Part shown: in pieces, positions 26,633 through 34,674 of the stretch
How the letters are laid out: the number at the start of each line of letters is the position of its first letter
Numbering within the stretch: position 1 is the stretch's first letter
Origin: Eubacteriaceae bacterium
GTDB taxonomy: Bacteria; Bacillota; Clostridia; Eubacteriales; Eubacteriaceae
DNA length: 64,000 nucleotides
Reading direction: 5' to 3'
Assembly: GCA_017405085.1 (NCBI GenBank)
Contig: JAFRBB010000051.1
Location: 1-64,000 of the forward strand
Program-made: the position numbers and the translations under genes
Notes under the pieces: generated by a model
Databases searched by the model: none
The model's input: the letters and a program-made list of their open reading frames with translations, nothing else
What the model was told of the DNA's origin: nothing

Positions 26633-26661
26633 AATATACACTAAACACCGCCCGTTCTCAA
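26633..26661 (-). promoter_or_regulatory. Promoter of the giant surface protein gene
   Basis: TTGAGA (26656-26661), 17-bp spacer, TATATT (26633-26638) on the minus strand. The ~120-nt leader contains one hairpin (AAAGCAA / TTGCTTT). Confidence 0.65.
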
Positions 26662-26726
26662 GGTTTTTCGAGGATTTATTTGACAATCGCCATATTTTTG
26701 TGACATTCTTTAGTCTTTCCAAAAAT

Positions 26727-26761
26727 CAGCAAAGCCTATCCTAAAATTGGGATAGGCTCTG
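26727..26761 (-). terminator. Terminator of the ChW/DUF4430 protein gene
   Basis: Nine-bp stem AGCCTATCC / GGATAGGCT with an 8-nt loop, followed on the minus strand by TTGCTGATTTTT. It lies within the 303-bp gap between the two giant genes. Confidence 0.7.
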
Positions 26762-26810
26762 CCTTTGCCGTCACAATATAACAGCAATGATGTCATTCAT
26801 CTTATGTGTT

Positions 26811-29750
26811 TTATTTTTCCACAAAACGGATTTGGATAGCTTCAACACGGAGTGAACGTCCTTCCGTTCCGGCGGTTTCACCATTTTTCACCCAAGGCAT
26901 CCAACCGATATTTTGAACGTGCGCGCGATATTCGATATCATATTTGTCGGCGTTAGCCCCTTCTGCCTTGATTTGAACAGCTTCCATACGCCAGCCGTGA
27001 CCTTCGGTGCCGGCATATTCGCCTTCGTTTTTCCAGCCTGTCCAGCCAGCGTTCTGACAGTGGGCATTGTATGTTAAAGTCAAATCGGGATCATCATCTT
27101 TGAGGATAATACCCTCAACGCGCAATGATTGTCCACTCGTTCCGATAACTGCCGTCTTTCTCTGGTTGAAGGAAACAAAGCCTTGTCCCCAACCGATGTT
27201 TTGAATATGCGCTTCGCCGGAGCCTGTTTCCGCAACCTGAGATGCGTTTTTGTAGTTGTATTGGCTGTGATTGTAGGTATAGCCTTTAGGCGCGACATAC
27301 GCTTCAATGGCTTCAATGGCATATCCAAAGCCCGAGGTGCCTGCCATTTCGCCGTTTTTGGTCCACTGTGTCCAACCCACATTGGCCACATGGGCACGGT
27401 AGAATACATCGTATTTGTCAGCGTCGGCACCGGTGAGTTTGATCTTCACGGCTTCGATGGTGTTGTCGCCTTGGCCGGCTTCTTCGCCGTCGGCCACCGG
27501 ATCCATCCAGCCCACATTGGCCACATGGGCTTCGTAGGAAACACCGAGGTTGTCGTTGCCGTCAATTTTAAATTTCATGCCGGTCATTTTTTTGCCTTGG
27601 CCGGTCGTGCCGATTTCTCCGTTTTCGGTCCATGATCTTTTATAGTCATAGCCTTGGCCTTTGGCATTACCAAGCAGCGCGCCCGGCACTTTTTCCGAAA
27701 TGTCGTCCATCACTTTTTTCGTTGCGTCATCCACGCTCTTTTGATCGCCGGGAAGTTTGGCCGCTTCTTCTTTGAGGGCGTCCACACTATCGCCGGTCAC
27801 ACCGTATTGATTGGCATCCGCGATGGCGGCAATGGCCTGAGCCTTCGGAGCGTAATCGACATCCCACGGTTGATAGGAAGTTTTGTACCAATCGTTGCCA
27901 TAGCCATAGAGGGAATAACCGATACGGATGACGTCGTTATCTTGGACGGTATAACCGTCAATACCGACATCCATTCCGTTGTCGTTGACCGTATACATAA
28001 ATCCGCCGGTAGAGCAGAAATCTTTTTCGGTCAGCCAACCGGCTTCAGCGGCAGCTGTACCGACTGTCACTTTATCCGCGTCAATTTTTTCTTTAATGTA
28101 GGACGGAACCTTGCTCAAATCAAGGTCGGTGTCCGCCTTTTTCATTGAATCATCTTTAACAGCTGCCAAATATGCGCCATATTCTGTCGCTACCATTTTA
28201 TAACCATCGGTTCCGACGGTTTCGTCCAAATAACGTTTGATGACATCGGCAGCCGTTTCGCCTTTTTTGGCTTTAACCACTTTAGGTTCAACCAAGAATC
28301 CCTGACCCATGGTGAATTTTTCGACATCCACCACTACGCTATAAGGATATTCGCTGCCGTCAATCAATGCTTGCAGATTTTCTTTTACATTATTAACTGC
28401 AGATTGGTCTCCCGGGAGAGTCGAGGATGTGGTCACAGCGGCTTTGTATGTTTCTGTATCTTCAAGGCCTGCCACTTGCGCGGCGGCCATGGTTTCCTGA
28501 AGATCGTCTACATTGGCATATTCCTGTTCCCACGGTTGCCATGACGTTTTTTGCCAATCGGAACCCATGGCGAGTGAGAATCCGAAGCGCACCACATCGC
28601 CGTCGTTGATCGGTGTTTTGGCAAATCCGTCCGGAAATGGTGTGTTGTTCCTTTCGGCGACAAACCCACTATAGGTGATAAAATCGTTGCTGCCAAGCCA
28701 GCCCGCTTCATTCGCGGCGGTAGATTCGATGCTGTCACCCACTTTATCCATGATATAGCTCGGAACTTTGGTTTTGTCCAAATCCGTATCTTGCGCTTTC
28801 ATGTCATCATCGGCAATGTATGTGTTCCAGCCTGACATTCTGATTTTGCCGTAGCCCAGTTCCCGGTTCACCACGCGTTTTAACACGGCTTCGGCGTTTT
28901 CGCCACTTTTAATGGGCACGGTTGTGGGCTCGATGATGTAACCTTGACCCAACACAAATTTTTCAACGGAAACCGTCGCTGTGCCGTCAAATGCGGAGGC
29001 GGCATCCACTTTGGCTTGAAGCGCGGTTTGTGCAGCTGTAATCGCCGCTTCATCACCGGGAAGCGCGGTGGCAGCTGTCACAGCGGCTTTGTATTCATCG
29101 GAGCCTTCCAGAGCGAGTTCATCGGCGGCGGCCATGGTGGCAAGCAGTGCTTTTTTATCAGCATAGGTTGGCCACTCAACCTTGCCGTCTTCCCAACCGG
29201 TCACAGCCCATTCACTTCCAAGAGCAACAATGGTATAGCCAATACGCACCACATCACCGTCTTTTACGGTATCTGTGGACATTCCGCCACCCCAAGTGTC
29301 ATTCACTTTATAGGAGTAGCCACCCCATTCGTTAAAATCCCCTGTTGAAAGCCATCCAGCTTTGTTTGCTTTTGTCGTGATCGGTCTTTCATAAACCGTT
29401 GAAGCATCTTTAATGTACTGAGGCACTTTTTCAAGATCGACATCTGTGTCTTCGCCTTTCATAGATGGATCTTTAACAGCAGACAAATATCCGTTTTCCA
29501 ACGAATAATTCCCGGCTCCCACAGTGCTGTCCAAAAATCTTTTTGTAACGGTTTCAACCGTCTCACCGTCATTCACAGTTACTTTTGCAGGCGCAATCAA
29601 GAAGCCCTGACCCAATGTCGCTTTTTCTATTGACATCGTCACAGTGCCCTGTTCCGCCGCGAAAGCATTGGACATGCCAAGGCCGAAGACCACAAACATG
29701 GCAACCGTCAGGCTTAACACAATACGTCTGGTTTTTGAGGTTTGCATCAT
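26811..29750 (-). CDS. Secreted protein with three DUF4430-like domains and ChW repeats
   Basis: 979 aa. The start was set at MMQTSKT, seven bases after GGGAG. The signal peptide ends near NAFA-AEQ. Three consecutive ~190-residue units share the pattern [V]S[V]EK-x-LGQG-[YF]-[IL]-P ... GWL ... [DN]GDVVR-[IF]-G[YF][TS] ... W. Each matches the DUF4430-like domain of the 1314-aa protein. The C-terminal ~270 residues hold five ChW repeats (AHVANVGW, AHVANVGWTQW, AHIQNIGWGQG, AHCQNAGWTGW, AHVQNIGWMPW), known from clostridial secreted proteins as surface/ligand-binding units. There is no membrane anchor or LPxTG. It appears to be a wall-bound multivalent binder. It has its own promoter, attenuator-like leader and terminator. 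Confidence 0.85.
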   Translation of the reverse strand: MMQTSKTRRIVLSLTVAMFVVFGLGMSNAFAAEQGTVTMSIEKATLGQGFLIAPAKVTVNDGETVETVTKRFLDSTVGAGNYSLENGYLSAVKDPSMKGEDTDVDLEKVPQYIKDASTVYERPITTKANKAGWLSTGDFNEWGGYSYKVNDTWGGGMSTDTVKDGDVVRIGYTIVALGSEWAVTGWEDGKVEWPTYADKKALLATMAAADELALEGSDEYKAAVTAATALPGDEAAITAAQTALQAKVDAASAFDGTATVSVEKFVLGQGYIIEPTTVPIKSGENAEAVLKRVVNRELGYGKIRMSGWNTYIADDDMKAQDTDLDKTKVPSYIMDKVGDSIESTAANEAGWLGSNDFITYSGFVAERNNTPFPDGFAKTPINDGDVVRFGFSLAMGSDWQKTSWQPWEQEYANVDDLQETMAAAQVAGLEDTETYKAAVTTSSTLPGDQSAVNNVKENLQALIDGSEYPYSVVVDVEKFTMGQGFLVEPKVVKAKKGETAADVIKRYLDETVGTDGYKMVATEYGAYLAAVKDDSMKKADTDLDLSKVPSYIKEKIDADKVTVGTAAAEAGWLTEKDFCSTGGFMYTVNDNGMDVGIDGYTVQDNDVIRIGYSLYGYGNDWYKTSYQPWDVDYAPKAQAIAAIADANQYGVTGDSVDALKEEAAKLPGDQKSVDDATKKVMDDISEKVPGALLGNAKGQGYDYKRSWTENGEIGTTGQGKKMTGMKFKIDGNDNLGVSYEAHVANVGWMDPVADGEEAGQGDNTIEAVKIKLTGADADKYDVFYRAHVANVGWTQWTKNGEMAGTSGFGYAIEAIEAYVAPKGYTYNHSQYNYKNASQVAETGSGEAHIQNIGWGQGFVSFNQRKTAVIGTSGQSLRVEGIILKDDDPDLTLTYNAHCQNAGWTGWKNEGEYAGTEGHGWRMEAVQIKAEGANADKYDIEYRAHVQNIGWMPWVKNGETAGTEGRSLRVEAIQIRFVEK

Positions 29751-29821
29751 TTCATTACTCCCTTTTGTTAGATTTTTATATATCAAACGGCAATGCTGCC
29801 GTGTTGTTGTCCGCCATAAGT

Positions 29822-29860
29822 GAAAAAACAAAAGCCCCATTTCATGAAGAAATAGGACTT
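29822..29860 (-). terminator. Intrinsic terminator inside a 5' leader
   Basis: 12-bp stem with two G-U pairs (AAGTCCTATTTC / GAAATGGGGCTT on the minus strand), 5-nt loop, then TTGTTTTTT. It lies ~75 nt before the start codon of the downstream gene. Confidence 0.75.
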
Positions 29861-29930
29861 AAAGAAAGCGCATAAACGCTTGAAGACGAACCCGTTTCCA
29901 CATGACACGTGTTTTGCCTTATATGCATGA

Positions 29931-29998
29931 GCGCCAGAATTTTCCGACCGATTCCGGTTGCAGTGGAGCAGTTGCGTTTATCGCATTCCTCATGGCGT
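29931..29998 (-). promoter_or_regulatory. Possible degenerate cobalamin-type aptamer
   Basis: The element order follows the B12 riboswitch core: GCCA; GAGGAA (cf. AGGGAA); stem TGCG-ATAAA-CGCA; ACTGCTCCACTGCAA (cf. GCTGNCCCGCAACTGTAA); a short stem CCG-GAAT-CGG; GTCGGAAAATTC (cf. AGTCAGAATACC); TGGC closing on GCCA. Several core bases differ from consensus and the P4/P5 arms are minimal, so this is a tentative call. Another riboswitch class remains possible. Confidence 0.35.
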
Positions 29999-30075
29999 TC
30001 ATGATTTAAATTTGGTTGATAATTGATAATATTTTGATAATAATTGGATGAATTTAAAACATATTTCTTAAGAAG

Positions 30076-30104
30076 ATTTTAAAACAAAAATAAAAAATCG
30101 TCAA
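30076..30104 (-). promoter_or_regulatory. Promoter of the ChW/DUF4430 gene
   Basis: TTGACG (30099-30104), 17-bp spacer, TAAAAT (30076-30081) on the minus strand. The surrounding 30005-30242 is strongly AT-rich and otherwise empty. Confidence 0.7.
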
Positions 30105-30242
30105 TAAAAAAATGGGTTTTTAAGAAACTAATAAAAATTTGACCATTATTTTGCAATATTTTATCTTTTATGATTTGCATTTGGCCGTTACTGATATTTT
30201 TGTGTCAGAGATAATGCACAAAAAATAACAAAAGCTTAAGCC

Positions 30243-31061
30243 TCAGCTTAAGCGATCAATCATTGCCGTAAAGTAATCTCGGCTTTTCAAAAGCACCCCT
30301 TTATAATCATAAAAAGGGACGATGGCTTTACCGTCTTGTTGAACAGTCCGCATCTCGGCGCCATTGTCTGCGAAAACCAAAAACCGGTTATTTGCAATCA
30401 TCGGCGAAAAATCGCCGGTGGCCGTCAACGTCTCGTAGATCACCTTTGTCTGCGCGGTCAAATCCGCCACCTCCACGGTAGCCGTGAGCCCATCATACAT
30501 GTCCTCTAAATAAATTTTTTCCGTCTCAGCACACTTTCCAATATATGAGAAAAACAATTTCTTCCCCCGCCCGGCGAGTAACACCCGCGGCAGATTTTTG
30601 GCCAGCATGACCCCGGTGCTGACGTCCGAAGCCATTCTCCTTGCGGATTGTCGGGTTTCGTCGTCTCCTTTGAGCCACAGATACGAAGCGCTATCCGTCA
30701 CAAAGGTGCTCTTTGGCAAGGCTTGACCGGCAAAATACTGTCCGGCAAGAATCCCCGCCAGGCCAAAGCCGACAATGATGTCCGGCGTGCCGAGGGTTTT
30801 TCGGATGAGAGTGTCGACGACCTTTCGGTCATTTTCACTTCGGGGCAGTTCAAAGGTGAGAACATCAAAACAATGGGCCAAGCCGTTAAACAGGCGGTAT
30901 GTGATGTCCATCATCCCCGTTTCTCCGGGAAAAATCACCGCTTTTTTTCGCGCTGCCTTCGCGTCATGATGCCATCGGAACAAAATTTTCGTTCCATCGA
31001 TTGCCGCGCGTTTTTTGGGATAGCGCGATTGATAAATTTTGAATTCTTCCCGAAAGGTCAT
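30243..31061 (-). CDS. Alpha/beta-hydrolase-like protein lacking the nucleophile
   Basis: 272 aa, soluble. The order of beta strands and helices suggests an alpha/beta-hydrolase fold: KAVIFPGETGMMDITYRLFNGLA (oxyanion-loop-like region), VLTFELPRSENDRKVVDTLI, then PDIIVGFGLAGILAGQYFAG at the nucleophile elbow. The elbow reads GFGLAG where active enzymes have G-x-S-x-G, so the catalytic serine is a glycine, and no clear acid/His pair was found. This suggests a non-catalytic binding role, but the fold call is inference. TGGAG precedes the ATG. A TGGTATAAT promoter lies 30 bp upstream. Confidence 0.55.
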   Translation of the reverse strand: MTFREEFKIYQSRYPKKRAAIDGTKILFRWHHDAKAARKKAVIFPGETGMMDITYRLFNGLAHCFDVLTFELPRSENDRKVVDTLIRKTLGTPDIIVGFGLAGILAGQYFAGQALPKSTFVTDSASYLWLKGDDETRQSARRMASDVSTGVMLAKNLPRVLLAGRGKKLFFSYIGKCAETEKIYLEDMYDGLTATVEVADLTAQTKVIYETLTATGDFSPMIANNRFLVFADNGAEMRTVQQDGKAIVPFYDYKGVLLKSRDYFTAMIDRLS

Positions 31062-31090
31062 TGCACTTCTCCAATTCTGAGATTTTAATC

Positions 31091-31099
31091 ATTATACCA
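31091..31099 (-). promoter_or_regulatory. Extended -10 promoter of the hydrolase-like gene
   Basis: TGGTATAAT on the minus strand. TTGAGC lies 19 bp upstream as a possible -35. Confidence 0.55.
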
Positions 31100-31233
31100 T
31101 GAATCCATCGGAGACGCTCAATAAATTTACAATTCGGCAGTCGAATAACGAAATGCCTTTGATAGACCGGATTTGTCCCATGGCCGAAGGCTTATTTTCG
31201 CGGTTGGCCTGGCTCCTTCCGTCCTCGAGCCGT

Positions 31234-31797
31234 TTACGCGTTGTGAGAAGCGGAACTGCCGACAGTCAGTCTGTCCAGAGCAAAGCCCTGTTTGAAGCAG
31301 CGTTCATAAACTCTCGTGCATTTTTTATAACGGGCAAAACGACAGCGCGCGCCCTTTTCATCGCCGTAAACCTTCCAGCAGCCTGAGCATTTGCAGGCTT
31401 TGCCTTGATGAGCGATAAACCCTCTGACATCATCCGCCGGATAATCCAAAAACAGGCCGATTTCATGGGGAAAATCATCGCTTTCCAAAAGACGCCCCGC
31501 CAAACGGGCAAGTCTCTCGGTCAGGCTGGCTCCGGTGTAGCCGAAGGTTCTTAAAATGGCCTCGCACTCTTCGTTTTGAAGCCTTGCCGCCAATGCGGCG
31601 GGACGATAGACATAGATGAGCGGACGTCCGTTCTTTTTCGCCAAACACAGAACTTGCACGCCTTTGGGATTTAACGCGGCGTTCCAACGGGAAAGCACCT
31701 CGTCAATGTCCGGACTGTCATCCCCGTTGAAAAGATTGGCGGCTTTGATGCCGGCCAAGGTGGGGGCGCAATAATGAATCAGCTTCGCGTCACTCAT
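31234..31797 (-). CDS. DUF3793 family protein
   Basis: 187 aa. The N terminus (IHYCAPTLAGIKAANLF) and GYPDEIGLFLDYP-like stretch (FPHEIGLFLDYPADDVRGFI) are the signature of DUF3793, a Firmicutes family of unknown function. The C terminus is Cys-rich (CKCSGCWKVY plus three more Cys), suggesting metal or Fe-S binding. The family is commonly found next to flavodoxin genes, as here, and a redox or iron role is therefore plausible. AAGGAG precedes MSDAK; the upstream frame was not used. The gene follows the flavodoxin with a terminator in between. Confidence 0.85.
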   Translation of the reverse strand: MSDAKLIHYCAPTLAGIKAANLFNGDDSPDIDEVLSRWNAALNPKGVQVLCLAKKNGRPLIYVYRPAALAARLQNEECEAILRTFGYTGASLTERLARLAGRLLESDDFPHEIGLFLDYPADDVRGFIAHQGKACKCSGCWKVYGDEKGARCRFARYKKCTRVYERCFKQGFALDRLTVGSSASHNA

Positions 31798-31863
31798 ACA
31801 AACTCCTTTTTCCCTTGATGAATCCACATGCCGTAACAGTTGCCGGTCGAAAATGAATGCCTC

Positions 31864-31895
31864 AAAAAGCCGCGGGCCGTCCATCAGGACGACCC
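31864..31895 (-). terminator. Terminator between flavodoxin and DUF3793
   Basis: Nine-bp stem with one G-U (GGGTCGTCC / GGACGGCCC on the minus strand), loop TGAT, then GCGGCTTTTT. The spacer before the T tract is longer than ideal, so partial read-through is likely. Confidence 0.55.
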
Positions 31896-31912
31896 GTCCC
31901 GTCATAAATGGT

Positions 31913-32335
31913 TTAGCAGAGGGCTTCGCCGAGAGCTTTTAAAGCCGCTTCGGCTTCGTCGTCAGGCGCGTTGTTGCATATAACCGCGTCGCATGCCGCG
32001 CGGGCACCGACGTCGTTTAAATCCTCTTCCCAATCCTCCATCCATTGACCGTCGCCCCAACCGTAGGAGCCGAAAAGCGCGACGGGTTTACCGGAAAGCG
32101 CGCCCTTCACTTCTTCCCACATCGGTGCGAAAGTGGTTTCCTCAAGTTCTTCGTCTCCCATGGACGGGCAGCCGAAGGCAAAGGCATCGTAATCCGCGAC
32201 CTGCGCCGCGCCAAAGCTGTCGGCGGTCAAAAGGGCGACGTCGGCGCCTTTTCCTTTGGCGCCTTCAGCCACAAATTCGGCCATAGCTTCGGTGTTTCCG
32301 GTTCCGCTCCAATAAACAACTGCGATTTTCATCAT
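31913..32335 (-). CDS. Short-chain flavodoxin
   Basis: 140 aa FMN-binding electron carrier. The phosphate loop is VYWSGTGNTEAMAEFV at the N terminus. FGCPSMGDEELEE and GSYGWGDGQWMEDWEE supply the two FMN-isoalloxazine loops. It is highly acidic, as usual. AAAGGA precedes the first of two adjacent ATGs. Flavodoxins replace ferredoxin under iron limitation, which fits the position beside the iron locus, though joint regulation is not shown. Confidence 0.95.
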   Translation of the reverse strand: MMKIAVVYWSGTGNTEAMAEFVAEGAKGKGADVALLTADSFGAAQVADYDAFAFGCPSMGDEELEETTFAPMWEEVKGALSGKPVALFGSYGWGDGQWMEDWEEDLNDVGARAACDAVICNNAPDDEAEAALKALGEALC

Positions 32336-32373
32336 TTAAAATTCCTTTCTCTATGGGTTTATATTTAAAAATC

Positions 32374-32396
32374 AGTCTTATTTGTTTTGAAAGACT
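32374..32396. repeat. Inverted repeat upstream of flavodoxin
   Basis: AGTCTT-N11-AAGACT about 40-60 bases before the flavodoxin start. Could be an operator; not assigned to a regulator. Confidence 0.25.
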
Positions 32397-32416
32397 AACT
32401 TTTAGGCTGTTAATCA

Positions 32417-32446
32417 GGCGTCTGCCGCTTCGGTTGGACAGACGCC
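32417..32446. terminator. Hairpin downstream of the P-type ATPase gene
   Basis: Perfect 8-bp stem GGCGTCTG / CAGACGCC with an inner CCG-CTT-CGG stem. A second CCGGCC/GGCCGG hairpin lies at 32472-32493. The T tract follows on the plus strand, so for the minus-strand ATPase transcript these may act more as 3' stabilisers. Confidence 0.45.
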
Positions 32447-32574
32447 GCAATTTTTATTTGTTATCATCTTTCCGGCCTTGATTTTTTGGCCGGCGATTGA
32501 TTGACTTCAAACCAAAATGTTTGCTGTAAGGCTGTTTTTAGCTTGGTGTTTAAGTAAAATTAGTTGGTGCCGTT

Positions 32575-34656
32575 TCAGGCCTCAAGCAAATCCCCCATGC
32601 TGCGCAGACAAATCGCCACAGTTGAGGTGTTGTGCAAAAGCGCCGCCGGAGCTGGTGCAAGTACGCCGAAGGCGCCGGCAATCATCAAGGCCGAATTGAC
32701 TGTGAGAATGACGCGGCCGTGAACCTTCATTTCACGCATCAGCGCGTCGCTGAGTTTTTTGAGCGTCACCAATTGAGCGAGCTCATGGCCGGACAAGGTG
32801 ATGTCGGCGATTTCCGCCGCGATATCGGCTCCTTCTTTCATGGCGATGCCCACATCCGCCGCCGACAATGCCGGCGAATCGTTGATGCCGTCACCAACCA
32901 TGACCACTTTGCGCCCCTTGGCTTTTTCCGCTTCCACAAACCGCGCTTTGTCCTCGGGCAGTACTTCCGAATAGTATTCATCGATGCCTGCCGCTTTTGC
33001 GACGGCAGCGGCTGTTTTTTCGCTGTCGCCGGTCATCATGACGATGTGGTTGATCCCGAGTTTTTTAAGCTCGCCCACAATGTCGGCGGCATCCTCCTTG
33101 ATGGGATCCTCAATGACAATCACGGCGGCGAGTCTGCCGTCGATGGCCAGATATAGTCTGGAATAACGATCGGGAATATCGGCGATGCGGCGGAGCGCCT
33201 CATCGGAGGCTTTGACCTTTTCGTCCTCAAAGGCAAAATGATAAGAGCCGATGATCACGCGTTTCTCGTCAATGGTCGAGACAATGCCGTGGGCCACAAT
33301 ATATTCCACATCGGAATGCATTTCGTCATGGGAAATCCCCCGCTGACGCGCCGCTCTGACGACGGCGTTGGCCATGGAATGGGGAAAATGTTCCTCGAGA
33401 CAGGCGGCAATGCGAAGCATTTCCGTTTCATCATTACCGTCCATGACGATGACCTCTTTTAATGTCGGCGTCGCCTTGGTGAGGGTCCCGGTCTTGTCAA
33501 ATACGATGGTGTCAGCCTCGGAGAATAACTCCAGAAATTTTCCGCCCTTGACGGTGATTTTGTTTTTCCCGGCCTCCCGCATGGCGGACAGCACGGAAAT
33601 CGGCATGGACAGTTTGAGCGCGCAGGAATAGTCCACCATTAGCACTGCCGTGGTGCGGCTGATGTTGCGGGTGAGGGCATAGGTTAGCGCGGCGCCGATA
33701 AAGCTAAAGGGCACAAGCTTGTCCGCAAGCTCAGAAGCTTTGTTCTGGCTGTCGGCAGCCATGTTTTCCGACGAGGCAATCATTTGCATGATTTTGTCAT
33801 AGCGGGTGTCGCCGCTCACCGAATCAATGGTGATGTCAAGCTCGCCTTCTTCCACGACGGTGCCGGCATAAACGGACAGCCCTTCTTTTTTGGCCACTGC
33901 CACCGATTCCCCGGTGAGCGCCGCCTGATTGACCATGGCCACGCCGGAGCGCACCACGCCGTCTAAGGGAATCATGTTTCCCATGCCCACGCGGATCACA
34001 TCCCCTGCTTTGATGCGGTCGATGGCAACCAACTCGGGCTTTTCGCCTTCCACGCGCCAAACCTTGGTGACGTTAAGCGACAAGGACTGGGCCAAATCAC
34101 CGACGGATTTTTTATACGTCCATTCCTCCAAAAGCTCCCCGATTTTAAGCAGGAAGGTGGTGGAGCCTGCCGTGCCGAAATCCCCGGTCAGAAGCGCCGC
34201 TGCGACGGCGGTGGCGTCGAGAACCGTCACGTCCACCCGCCGCTCGATGATGAGAGTCTTAAGTCCCTGCAAAATATAGGGCAGCGCGTTTTTATAATGA
34301 AAGAAACGGCGAATGGGCATCGGCAGCAGCAGACGCTTGATGCTTCTTGTGAGGATCATCATGATGAGTTTTTCGCTGTACTCGGCGTTGAGCGCCCGGG
34401 CCGATTGCGCAGGGACATTTTCCTTTGCCGCGTCGGTCGTGTAGTCAAGATGATCCATATAGGTCAAAAGCGCTTCGACATCTCCCGATGTCTGAAGCAC
34501 AACCCGGGCGGTGCGGGCCTTCACCGAAACCGCGCGGACCGCCGGCGCGTCGATTAACGCGTAATAGAGGGCGTCGGCATCGGCATCATTCAAACGGCTT
34601 TTGACCAGATTGATATGCAGTCTGTTTTTTGATCGATGTTGTATGCTGTATCTCAT
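32575..34656 (-). CDS. P1B-type heavy-metal ATPase with atypical Ser-Cys-Ala site
   Basis: 693 aa. Residues 1-75 resemble a metal-binding ferredoxin-like (HMA) fold but have no CxxC. ALTGES (TGES at 248-251), phosphorylated D387 in DKTGTLT, and GDGINDSPAL are intact. The membrane metal-site motif is DYSCALKLSMP (342-352), with a single Cys and no CPC/SPC. The usual HP-locus reads FPHSMAN. This group is seen next to DUF6110 and Feo genes in Firmicutes. A role in Fe2+/Mn2+ or related divalent-metal export is an inference from context. It starts 18 bp after the DUF6110 gene and seems to be the end of the iron locus. Confidence 0.85.
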   Translation of the reverse strand: MRYSIQHRSKNRLHINLVKSRLNDADADALYYALIDAPAVRAVSVKARTARVVLQTSGDVEALLTYMDHLDYTTDAAKENVPAQSARALNAEYSEKLIMMILTRSIKRLLLPMPIRRFFHYKNALPYILQGLKTLIIERRVDVTVLDATAVAAALLTGDFGTAGSTTFLLKIGELLEEWTYKKSVGDLAQSLSLNVTKVWRVEGEKPELVAIDRIKAGDVIRVGMGNMIPLDGVVRSGVAMVNQAALTGESVAVAKKEGLSVYAGTVVEEGELDITIDSVSGDTRYDKIMQMIASSENMAADSQNKASELADKLVPFSFIGAALTYALTRNISRTTAVLMVDYSCALKLSMPISVLSAMREAGKNKITVKGGKFLELFSEADTIVFDKTGTLTKATPTLKEVIVMDGNDETEMLRIAACLEEHFPHSMANAVVRAARQRGISHDEMHSDVEYIVAHGIVSTIDEKRVIIGSYHFAFEDEKVKASDEALRRIADIPDRYSRLYLAIDGRLAAVIVIEDPIKEDAADIVGELKKLGINHIVMMTGDSEKTAAAVAKAAGIDEYYSEVLPEDKARFVEAEKAKGRKVVMVGDGINDSPALSAADVGIAMKEGADIAAEIADITLSGHELAQLVTLKKLSDALMREMKVHGRVILTVNSALMIAGAFGVLAPAPAALLHNTSTVAICLRSMGDLLEA

Positions 34657-34674
34657 TGGAAAAACCGACGGGGA

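Larger units (their letters stand above)
29751..30069 (-). other. Long structured 5' leader of the ChW/DUF4430 gene
   Basis: About 320 nt from the predicted start site to the ATG. In transcript order: AT-rich start, an aptamer-like region (29931-29998), further stems including AAGCG/CGCTT, a full intrinsic terminator (29822-29860), and a small hairpin (ACGGCA-GCAT-TGCCGT) before the ribosome site. An intrinsic terminator inside a leader is the classical layout of a riboswitch or attenuator. Confidence 0.6.

Noticed and set aside
29870-29930. c-di-GMP (GEMM) riboswitch in the 29.8-30.0 kb leader
   Set aside because: AAGGCAAAAC...GTGGAAACGGG resembles the GEMM start, but the required GGACGCAAAGC and second helix are missing.
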